Shown: positions 55,405 to 64,000 of the stretch, piece after piece
Layout of the letters: every line of letters begins with the position of its first letter
How positions within the stretch are numbered: position 1 is the stretch's first letter
Made by a program: the position numbers and the translations under genes
Assembly (NCBI RefSeq): GCF_026914185.1
Contig: NC_070558.1
Span: 7,263,501 to 7,327,500 of the forward strand
DNA: 64,000 nt
DNA from: Puccinia triticina
Lineage: Eukaryota > Basidiomycota > Pucciniomycetes > Pucciniales > Pucciniaceae
Direction of reading: 5' to 3'
Notes under the pieces: generated by a model
Database searches by the model: none
What the model saw: the letters and a program-made list of their open reading frames with translations, nothing else
What the model was told of the DNA's origin: nothing

Positions 55405-57514
55405 CAGATTTTATGAAAATTAAAATCATGCAGTAAAAAATTTGAGTGTGGGCGAGATGTATTCCACATATAGTGGCATTTGTAGATAGAATTATGTAGG
55501 CAAAACAGCCTTGTAAAGCAACCAAACTAGGAATCAGATGGTTTAGCATGCAGCATCAAGGATTTGAGATGTCTAAAGTTGTTGCAAGATAGCGCGTTAT
55601 AGTTGAACAAATTTTTAATCAAATCACAAAAAATTCAACCGCAGGCTGATTCAAGTCAGACCACAATCTTGGTTGAGATGAAAAGTTAGAGGGTCCAAGT
55701 TTGTGGACAAGTTATTCAGCTCTCTCTACATGAGTCTAGGAACCTCGCACTCTAGTTTCTCTCCTAACCAAACGGAAAAACATTATACATAGAGCTCGTG
55801 ACAAAAGAAACACCATTGTGATCATCATTTGCGGCAGTAGGGTTTTCTTTTGATTGCACAATTGTACTGCAGCTTGCAAACTAGTTGGACTCGCAAACAC
55901 ATTTTTTTGCAGGGCTCATGCAACTTTCCATCATAGCAACCCCATCAGAACATAAGACAGACTTATTATGGAAAAAAACCCTATGTCACATGTGCTGTTG
56001 AATCAATGAGGCCTGATCAGCATTATTATTATTCATTTCATCAATTTTTAAAAGTCTAGTCCGCTCACATAACACACCCTCAACATTATTGCAAGAGAGC
56101 CCATTTCCCCTCTCATAGGTCATATTATGTACCACAAATACTTGTATATTTGCCTTGACTAAGTCATGACAAGGCACTCTTTTCTCGTATGTCCTGCAAA
56201 TCTTCGTACTGAAATACCAAAGGATTCGACAGGAAAGGGCATCCATGGCATATATTCAATTATTCAAGATTAAAATGAGCTAAAGAAATAAAACATGCTG
56301 ATTATATTTTGTGTTTTCTTCCTACTACTACTAGTACTGATGAACAATTTTTCCATTTGATCAAAATCAAAATAGAACACCACGGCACCTACAGCACCAC
56401 TTTATTTACTAAACTGAGCGCTTCCTCAGTCGACCTCTATGCTTCGTTATTGGTGGTCTGTTTTGAGCGGTTGAGGCTGAGCAGGACTGAGCGTCCGTTA
56501 ACATCGTTCTCCCAAAGTACCCATCGGATTCCCATCTACTTCATCCTCGTCTGTCGAGACTCGAAGCCATAAGCAATGATCCACTCTTTGGTTGGGTCGC
56601 CTTAGCCTAGCTTAAAAGCACGCCTACGAAAGAAAGAAAGTGGACATGGTGAAATGATCGAACTCTGCTGACTCTACACCGACCCACAGCCCCTGATTAT
56701 CTAATCTTCATTGCCCCATCGACTACATATGTATGTATCTCTTGTGCTGGTTGTGCTGACAGAATGAGATGTTGAACCTCTCAACGAGCCATCTCTTTGG
56801 GCGTATATGTAGCCAAATCATCTTTACTTCCGCACCCAAACTCACGCGTGCTTAGCCAAAATGAGAACACGTTTATTTCCTTGGCAGCTGATTGAAGGCG
56901 GCTAGGGCCCTTTCCATCCCGAGAAGCGGTTGGAACGAAAGACTGACGTCGGTCGAGCGATCCTTGCGTAGTTGGGACACTGTACTGTAGAAGATAGATA
57001 CTGTTAGCCTTGTTCACGGATCAGAGTGTCCGGCGATCGGGCGATGCCTGCTAGACTACTATGCCAACAGGATATGAAATTGACCAATGACGAAAGAAAC
57101 GTTCCGTCACCCTTTGGGCGCAAATCGGTTGGGGTTTGGGAGTTCGATGAGGGGCGATTACCTGGAACTGGACTCTAAATTGTCAATCGGAATCAGTTAA
57201 TCGCGATACCGCATCGAGAAATATAAAATCTTTGAAGGAAACCGGGTCTTGCCATTCCAATGATAAATCACCATTGCCGCAAACATGTCGCGGTTCAGCA
57301 CAAGCTGGTCATATGTAATGCTATTTGGTTATTATGTATCAGGGGCTTGCCCCAAGTAACTCGAAGACAACTGAAAAAAAAAAACGAGTAGACAGTTTGC
57401 GTCAGCGGAAGGTTAAACAGTGAGTAGACCCAAGTAGAATGCTATGAGCAAACAATCTCTTCTTTGTTTAGCCCAGGTAGACTAGCACGCTATGTAGGCT
57501 TGGTCGGCTGATTC
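55405..57514. other. Intergenic stretch, no gene recognised
   Basis: The first ~150 bases are probably the 3' UTR of the secreted protein gene. The rest is AT-rich until about 56550, then of mixed composition. Frames at 56246-55986 and 57017-56781 (minus) have no motif. No TE ends recognised. Confidence 0.35.
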
Positions 57515-60170
57515 ATGTCCACGGCTACAGGTGGGGACCAGATATTGTATTTGCCCTCGATTTCGTCTATAAAAGGAGGACTCCCCCCGCCTGTTCGATT
57601 TTTATCCCCATCAGCTCCTAGAAGGATCCCAGGTCACTCTCTTTTTCCTCCCACATTCGTTTACCGTTCTTTCTGCTTGCTTAGGCTTGCTCTTTTCTTC
57701 CAATTCTCTTCGCCTCTCACATTCCTTCATCGAGGCTTGAGTTTGGACCGGCTAGACTCCACAGACATTCATTCTTTCGCGTCTTTTCGAGTCAGGTCTT
57801 CTTTCTATTGTCGTCAGAACTGCTCCTTCCTCCATCATCCCTGGGCATCGTTGTTGCTCCTAGTGAGCCTTACCTTGCTCGAAGATATGGCGGACGCGAT
57901 CCAAGGTACTTATCTTTCGCCACTCTTCATCTTCATCATCACCATCCCCTTGACCCAGATGGGATTCCTTGTCCACGGCTTCATCGAACCCTGGTGGTGA
58001 AGCGCTAGCAGAACTTGACTACAGATTATCCATCTATGTAGCACGTTATAATGGCTTGACCTTGATGCAGTACATTTCCTTTCATCAATTGCTGCCCGTT
58101 CCTTTTTCATTCTTCGAGACACTTCATCCAATCCACCGTGGTGAATGTCCTAGTCGTGATAGGCCGTATTTTGCGCGGAATGCTGCTATATCGTTCTCAA
58201 CCCATCACCTTCAACGTGATCAATCGATTTTTTATCTCGGGCAGCAAGGTCCAGCGTTGATATGCTCAGTTTACTTAAATATTTCCTCCCGATCAAAGCA
58301 GGTCGCATCCTGGCTCATCTTGAATTTTCTTCCATTTGATCATCGCTCCCAATATGTGATCAAGCATCGATGTTCAGTTCTGATCCATGGATTCATACTC
58401 TTCCTCTTGACAGCCTTTTGATTTGATCGGCCCCCGATCTCACGTTTGGACTAGCAGAATATGTCTGCACTACCCCTGCAACATTTTTGCGCTATCGCGG
58501 ATGATTCTTCGACAACACCATTCCTTCTCCGCCGAAACGTTTCGCAGTGCGACGTTAAGCATCTGGACTTGAAGTCCATGAAAAGAACACGCTCTTTAAA
58601 TATGTATTAGTATTACCAGCCGTTGGGCATGCTGGATTGTTTATGTGAGTCATGGCTTTCTTTGGTTCTCATCTGGAGAAACAAGCTTAATTCTAACTCT
58701 CACTCCACAGAAGCGGTCGACAGGGCGACAGAGAATGCGCCCGGACTACGGGTCCCGAAGATTAATCCAATCTTCATGTATATTGAGTGTCATGTGAGTC
58801 ATAGTTTTCTCTTCTTATCCGAAGCAAAACACTAAATTCTAGCTCTTACTCCTCAGGCGGGGTGGAAAGGATGACTGAAAGTTCCCGGACTTGAAGTCAG
58901 GAATACTATGACCAACTGTTGCCCTCGTTGGTTTATAGGGTCAGTTTTTTTTTATCTTCTCCTTCTCGGCACAAGCGAACTAAAGTCTGCCTCTTCCTCT
59001 TCAGCTGCCCTTCACAGGGTAGACCAAAGCGCCTGGACTTGGAGACCGATGTCAAGACCAGTATTTTTGACCGTTATTAGTCGCTTTGAAGCAATGTCGT
59101 GAGTCTTTATTTCATCTGCTTATAATCGACACCAACTGATTTCCGGCTCTTACTCCTCAGATGTGCCTCGTGGGGCCGATGTACCGCAAGAGCTAAATCG
59201 TTCGCATATGTGTGGGCATATCCACGTTGCTTAACGAGATACAGCTGTTATGCCTCTTTGTCCGGGTCGATCGGTTTTTCTTCTTGGGAACGGAGCAACT
59301 TTCTCCGGAGAACCCTTTTCTCGCCGAATCACCACTCCGACAAAGTGGACCACTTCGTTGCAGAAGCGCAACGAAGACGTCTGACCCGATGAGCTATGTC
59401 AGCCCGAAATTTCCTCTTCTCTTACCTTAGAAGCATGCAGCTTTTGGAACTCAGGCATGCTAACATGGTTCCAATGTCTTTCGTTTAGCATCGGACTTCA
59501 TTATACCGGGATAGGTGCAAGCGGGCGTATCCGCGGGGGCACCCCGAAGAACTGCGTGTTGCATTGATATCCCATGATGCATCCCAGTTAGAATTCCAGG
59601 AAAGAGTTGGCAAGCTTTCCCTAAGGGTGTGTAATCTCATTTCAATATCAAACGGACCAAAGGATCAATAGTTATCCTGACAATCCATTCTGTTTGCACC
59701 TAGGTCTTATTTTGCTTTCCTTTTTTCTTCTTTTTTTTCCACACCGGTTCCTTCGCTCCGGCCCCTTCACTCCGGCCCCTCCACGGAGTCCTTCACAAGC
59801 ATCACCGCTTCCGCCGAGGTACTGGGATCCTAGCGATAGGACCCAGCTCGCGCCCATCGTTCAGTCGGACCGCCTTGTTCTTGGCGCTGATCGGGCTTTC
59901 ATATCAAGCCCCTCCGACGACGACTTCGTGCATTTTCGGTCAAGACTTATTGACCGGTCGAGGGAGAATATATCCCGGAAGGGTTCCTCGATTCATAGCA
60001 CTCGGCGCTCGGAAGCGTGTTTTTGGTGGTAAGCAACACTTTTTGTCGACAAGTAGTCGCAGCAGGATGGCAGCTAACTTCAACATTGTTCTTTCTACTT
60101 CCATCGGCCCGTCTCATGCACATTTAACGAGAAGATGAGGCAAGCTCATACGCGATTGGTCGCCTCCGAA
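57515..60170 (+). other. Transcript-like locus with tandem exon-intron modules, coding status unclear
   Basis: A TATA-like TATAAAAGG at 57568 is followed by a pyrimidine-rich leader and a first possible ATG at 57887 (MADAIQ, then GGTACTT). Between 58530 and 59160 four intron-like pieces of 62-66 bp (GTGAGTCAT...CTCCACAG and relatives) alternate with exon-like pieces of ~83-95 bp. The exon-like pieces share a GGACT-GAAGTC-like core, at about 58566, 58739, 58886 and 59033; the last three are exactly 147 bp apart. Stop codons occur in every frame of the second piece, so a protein is unlikely. A further possible intron GTGTGTAATC...CACCTAG is at 59627-59702. Could be a noncoding RNA or a decayed gene. 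Confidence 0.45.
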
Positions 60171-61387
60171 CTTCCCGATACCCACGACCAAGTGGAGCGA
60201 CGATTGGAGTTGGACAAAAGCCATCGGATGTACTTGGCAGATGTGAACTGTCCTACACCTGCAGAACCGACCAATCGCGAACAACAAACCAGTCTTGTGA
60301 GATGATGATATAGACTGTGATTTGTTCGCTTGCCTCCTTTGCTTGTTAATATCCCGCTCTCTGGTTCTCGGATATGACCGTTAAGGGTTGAAAATCAAAG
60401 ATATTTCCTTCTTAGAGGAGATATTTTTTCCTTTTCTTTTATCTCATTCTTCTATATTTCAATGAAATCCCCACTCAGTGTTTGAACCAAAGTGACAGTT
60501 GATTCTATCGATTGCGAGAGATGTGATTCTTGATTTGGGAGAGATAATCCAAAAGCGAACTATCTGGCAGGCAGTATGTGGGGGGGGAGAAAAAAGACCA
60601 ACCAGGAATAAAGAGGCCGATGCGTTTAGCCCACGGCTCCCACCTCGCCATCTTCTTTCGTTCCTGCTAGGTATCCTTGGGAATTAGATTGTGAAGAAAT
60701 GAGAGAACGCGACAGCTCGATATGGTTCCGCCGGCGCCCTAGAGCAATCCTTACGTAAGGCTCTCCAACTTAATGAGACCCTACCTGACCTTACATAATC
60801 AGACTCCAGATTCTCCTGCGGGACGGCGTCCCCTCTCGGCTCCAATAGAGGGAATCAGTTAAGCAGCCCGTTGGGGTGCCGAAGCTCTCCCCATTGCCCT
60901 GCCCATTATGATTGGCGAAGTATTTTGGAATTTGCAGCCGACCAGGGCAAGCTTTTTCGAAATTACACGATACATACATTTCGAACCATCCAGAAGGCTA
61001 CTTCCCAACCTCTTACATTTTAGGGGTTTGTGATGTGTATTGACTCCGCTCAACAAGCTATTCAACAAATGTTACCAAACCTTTGGGTGGACTCTTACGC
61101 ATGATCACAGTTCAGAGGAACCGTGATTAATGAGATGAGACGACATATGTGTACCAGTTTGGGCAGACTCCAAAGCCATGCTCAACTCATAGCTGCGGGT
61201 TGTAAAATTACCGCTTAGCAAACTTTGCAGGAACCTGTCTGGATAAAGAAGGCCAAGCTTTTGTATTACGTATGCGAATCTCTAATCAATCTTCGAGAAA
61301 CAACGAGAACACCACAAGATAGATATACACATGTGCACTCGGGTTCGAGAATGGAAAAAGACTGAAGCCGCCTCGAAAGCGAGATTC
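60171..61387. other. Intergenic stretch upstream of the ALG11 stop
   Basis: No gene recognised. A GGGA palindromic repeat (TCCTGCGGGACGGCGTCCC, then GAGGGAATCAGTTAAG) is at 60815-60862, the last member of that family in the window. The final few hundred bases should hold the 3' UTR of ALG11. Confidence 0.4.
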
Positions 61388-63564
61388 TTATCGGCGAATT
61401 TGGCGGAACGAGGTGATCCAAGCGAGCTCGAACTGAGCGACGCCGAACTTACGGAGTGCAAGTTGGCGGGCGGCGGCTTGGATCTTGGCGCGCTCGACAG
61501 CGTTGAGGGATAGGAAGATGTGGTTGAGCTGTTTCGCGTATTCAGCGACGCCATCGGCATGGAATCCGGTGCATGTTTCTCCCTCTTGGCTCGAGTCTTG
61601 AGCCAGCGGAACGACAATGTCGAGTAATGGACCGGCTGAGCGATGGACTAATGGAATCATACCAGATGCCTACATAATATGTTTTTTTTTTTTCGGAAAG
61701 AACATGTCAGACTCTCGACTGCAACCAGTCTAACAAACCGTGCATGGGTTTCTTTTTACAAAAGAGAAAAGAAACGGACCATGAATTCGACGATACTGAT
61801 CCCAAAATGTTCGTCGACCATGGTACTAATACCAACCAAGGAGTTCCTCAAGAGATCCTTCAACTGATCCCAGCTGATGTTGACTCTAAATTCTACAGCC
61901 CCAGCGAGGCCGAGTTGTTGGGCCAACTGTTTCAACTGATCGACCCGTTTTTGGTCCGCATCGTCTCTGCAACTGCCTGCCAGGACCAATTTGATCTCTG
62001 TTCGTCGAGGATCATCGGCTTCCAAAGACGAGAAAAATCGTGCAAATGCTGCGATCTGTGTTGCCTGATCTTTCTCTGGTCGGAACTGGGAGATTGAAAG
62101 GATTGTTGACGTGCGTGGGGAGATCGGGAAATCAACAAAGCTTTGAACATCACACGGAGGATAAACCACAGTCGCCTGGTCGAATTTCCTCTTTTTGGTC
62201 GGAATGTTGATCGTTTTATTCTGGCCATTTTCAGCTGAAGGATCGGAAGCAGGGATCCGTAAACGAAGGCCATCAAGTTTCTGGGACTCGCAGGATTGAG
62301 GTGGATTCGAAGATCTAGTCCAATCTTTGGCAGTTTCTTCAGTTTCCTCTGCGTCTTCCTCATGTCGATATATCCATGGCTTGAGTAGCCGGTCGATGTG
62401 ATTTTTTGTCCAACTCGAGTTGACCATGAGGTGATGAGCCTGTCTGAGGCAAAGTGAGTAAAGCTCTGCGAAGATAATATAATAGCTGAAAATCACCCAG
62501 ATCAATTGCGGGTGAGCATTTACACCCCCAAAGAAAAAAGAATGTGATGAGACAATGGTGGGAATAGTTTGGATACTGACACTAATTTGGCATAGCTTAG
62601 GGCCAGGCTATTACTGATGGTGGAACTGTTGTTATGGGCCGAATTCCTGCTCGAGACTCGTTTGAGCATGTCATTACTGATCGTGGGGTAGTGAATGTAG
62701 GCACCTATTGGTACGTCGGTGAGCAGCCGAAAGACAGGAAAGGTGAACGCATAGCCCATCGTATCTGAGGATTGGATGTTGATAATTCAGCTTGGATTGA
62801 TGATTTTAATTATCTTATGAGGAAGTCAATGAGCTTACCGATGTAAATGTCTGGTGTGAGAGCAGAAAGAGCTTCATGACCCAAGACGAGACTTCCGAGA
62901 GACTGGCCTAATAAGGTGAATCGAGGCCATGTAGATGCTTCGACGAGATAGCGGGTTTTCAAGGGGACCAATAGCAACGCAGCGGGATCAAGAATGATTC
63001 CAAAGCGACTCTGGATATATCGTAAATTTGGGTTATTTTATTCTGAACGATCCAAGAGAGCAAGACGGGTGGTACCTGATAGAATAGCGGCTGTGGTCTT
63101 TGCTGACCTTGACTTTTTCGATTATGTCGTGCTTGGAGACGCCCAGATCACCAGTGTAGATGGCACATATCGTATCAGGTTCAGTTCGTTGATGGAGGGC
63201 GACCGCTGTCCAGAGTACCCTCTCGCCTCCACCGCCAGCATTACTAAGCGCTTGGAAGAAATGAATAAGCCCCAGTCAGTTCTACATAAAGTAATATATT
63301 ATGGTTTTTCGAGTGGAAGGAGACTTACCAATAGGGATGTAGGAATCCGACAATTAGTTTCTTAGTTGAGTTCTTATCATCCTTAATTCCGATCAGCGCG
63401 AGCAATCGTGCACGATTTTTCAGATTTCGTCTTCGGAGCAAGCCGGAATAGCTCTGGAGGATGAATCTGGATAGAAAGAGGTTGATGTAGACAGCCGTGG
63501 ATATTGATGAGATGATGAGGATGAGTGAGACGGGTAGGGGTAGCTGGTGGTAGAGTGAGGTCAT
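61388..63564 (-). CDS. ALG11: Alg11-type GDP-Man:Man3GlcNAc2-PP-dolichol alpha-1,2-mannosyltransferase
   Basis: ER enzyme that adds the fourth and fifth mannose to the dolichol-linked N-glycan precursor on the cytosolic face. Six exons, 63564-63329, 63243-63108, 63010-62839, 62764-62581, 62485-61780 and 61669-61388, sum to 1716 nt, 571 aa; introns are 74-110 bp, GT-AG. An N-terminal membrane anchor ([17 protein letters not shown]) is followed by the family block [17 protein letters not shown], which spans the first intron. Next come [17 protein letters not shown] and [20 protein letters not shown] with IHYPTIS. The GT-B C-domain shows [40 protein letters not shown] and the E-x7-E motif [10 protein letters not shown] (Glu468, Glu476), then GPLLDIV. 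A low-complexity insert lies between the two halves. Head to head with MSP1, 164 bp between starts. Confidence 0.96.
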
Positions 63565-63728
63565 CGTTGTTGACCGTTTCCACCGAAGTTGCGGGTAGAA
63601 GCCAGCGCAGACCGGGTCACCCGCAGCCACCCCTCGGGCACCCTCGGGGCAAACACAAGCTTCAACGCTCAACCACACCGACAACCACACGAGCAGAAAG
63701 ACCATCACCAACACTTCAGAACACAAGG
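63565..63728. promoter_or_regulatory. Shared promoter region between ALG11 and MSP1
   Basis: The divergent start codons are 164 bp apart. The stretch is C/A-rich on the plus strand (CCGCAGCCACCCCTCGGGCACC and CACACCGACAACC words) and lacks a TATA box. A shared promoter is inferred from spacing. Confidence 0.5.
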
Positions 63729-64000
63729 ATGTCGTTCCTCAGCCAATTCAAACTGTCCAACTTCTCACCGACAACCAAGAAAGCATTCTCGGATCTCACC
63801 CTGCTTGCCATCTCCCAGATCTTCCTGTTCTATGGCGTCAAATATATCCTGGCTAGGGCCGACCCATCCCGACAATCAAAGGACCATCTGCTCAAGAAGT
63901 CTAAGAAAGTGATGAAGAGTATGGGCCTGGACAAGAAGACCTTGGAGCTGGATGATCATGAGGCCATGCTAATTGGAGAAGTCGTCCAGCCTGATGAAAT
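63729..64000 (+). CDS. MSP1: Msp1/ATAD1-type AAA ATPase, N-terminal part (runs off window)
   Basis: Open from ATG 63729 to the window end: 90 codons, no intron. Msp1 is an outer mitochondrial membrane and peroxisomal ATPase that extracts mislocalised tail-anchored proteins. The visible part has a short Ser/Lys-rich start, a hydrophobic anchor at residues ~23-42 (LTLLAISQIFLFYGVKYIL) and a basic linker (HLLKKSKKVMKSMG). It then has LELDDHEAMLIGEVVQPDE, the conserved stretch just before the AAA domain in this family. Walker motifs lie outside the window, so the call rests on the N-terminal pattern. Confidence 0.85.
   Translation, partial: MSFLSQFKLSNFSPTTKKAFSDLTLLAISQIFLFYGVKYILARADPSRQSKDHLLKKSKKVMKSMGLDKKTLELDDHEAMLIGEVVQPDE

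Noticed and set aside
57969..58421. 150-aa protein-coding gene in the modular locus
   Set aside because: No motif, overlaps possible spliced leader sequence, and the downstream exon-like pieces have stops in all frames. Not enough to call a CDS.

Overview
The window is eukaryotic nuclear DNA. It holds seven or eight recognisable protein genes, most of them cut by 50-100 bp GT-AG introns, set among a dense layer of transposable elements. The gene set (complex I 49-kDa subunit, Atg10-like E2, Mpv17/PMP22 protein, RING-H2 membrane protein, HSF-domain factor, HIT hydrolase, Alg11 mannosyltransferase, Msp1 AAA ATPase) and the intron style fit a filamentous fungus. The heavy nested repeats and the repeat-containing secreted protein make me favour a basidiomycete, most likely a rust (Pucciniales). 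That assignment is inference; I could not run a search.

Layout. 1-6.3 kb: a broken Ty3/gypsy element on the minus strand, split by a 542-bp solo LTR and by a 1.2-kb insertion that itself carries a small hAT element. 6.5-14.1 kb: a gene island with NDUFS2 (-) and ATG10 (+) head to head, an MPV17-type gene (+) and a RING-H2 gene (-). 14-27 kb: gene-poor repeats, including a tRNA-derived SINE and a degenerate hAT element (17937-20204) whose transposase is broken by a solo LTR. 27.0-28.4 kb: an HSF-domain factor (-). 28.4-39.8 kb: dispersed repeats, a Helitron helicase remnant and several palindromic MITEs. 39.9-40.9 kb: a HIT protein gene (+). 42.6-47.2 kb: a large inverted structure whose centre is a satellite of small palindromes, interrupted by a 1487-bp solo LTR. 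48.3-53.5 kb: more hAT elements and an RT fragment. 53.6-55.4 kb: an intron-containing tRNA-Ser and a secreted repeat protein. 57.5-60.2 kb: a transcript-like locus with tandem exon-intron modules. 61.4-64 kb: ALG11 (-) and MSP1 (+, runs off the end), head to head.

The most notable signal is a family of short hAT-like elements with ends close to CAACRRTGGG. Their bodies are built from self-complementary GTAGCG or GTTACG words. Six copies are flanked by perfect 7-bp target duplications, and one copy contains hAT transposase remains. Exon models of NDUFS2, ATG10, RING-H2, HIT and ALG11 were checked by hand and every one sums to a multiple of three. Nested insertions could be read exactly because the host frame or a paralogous empty site is visible.
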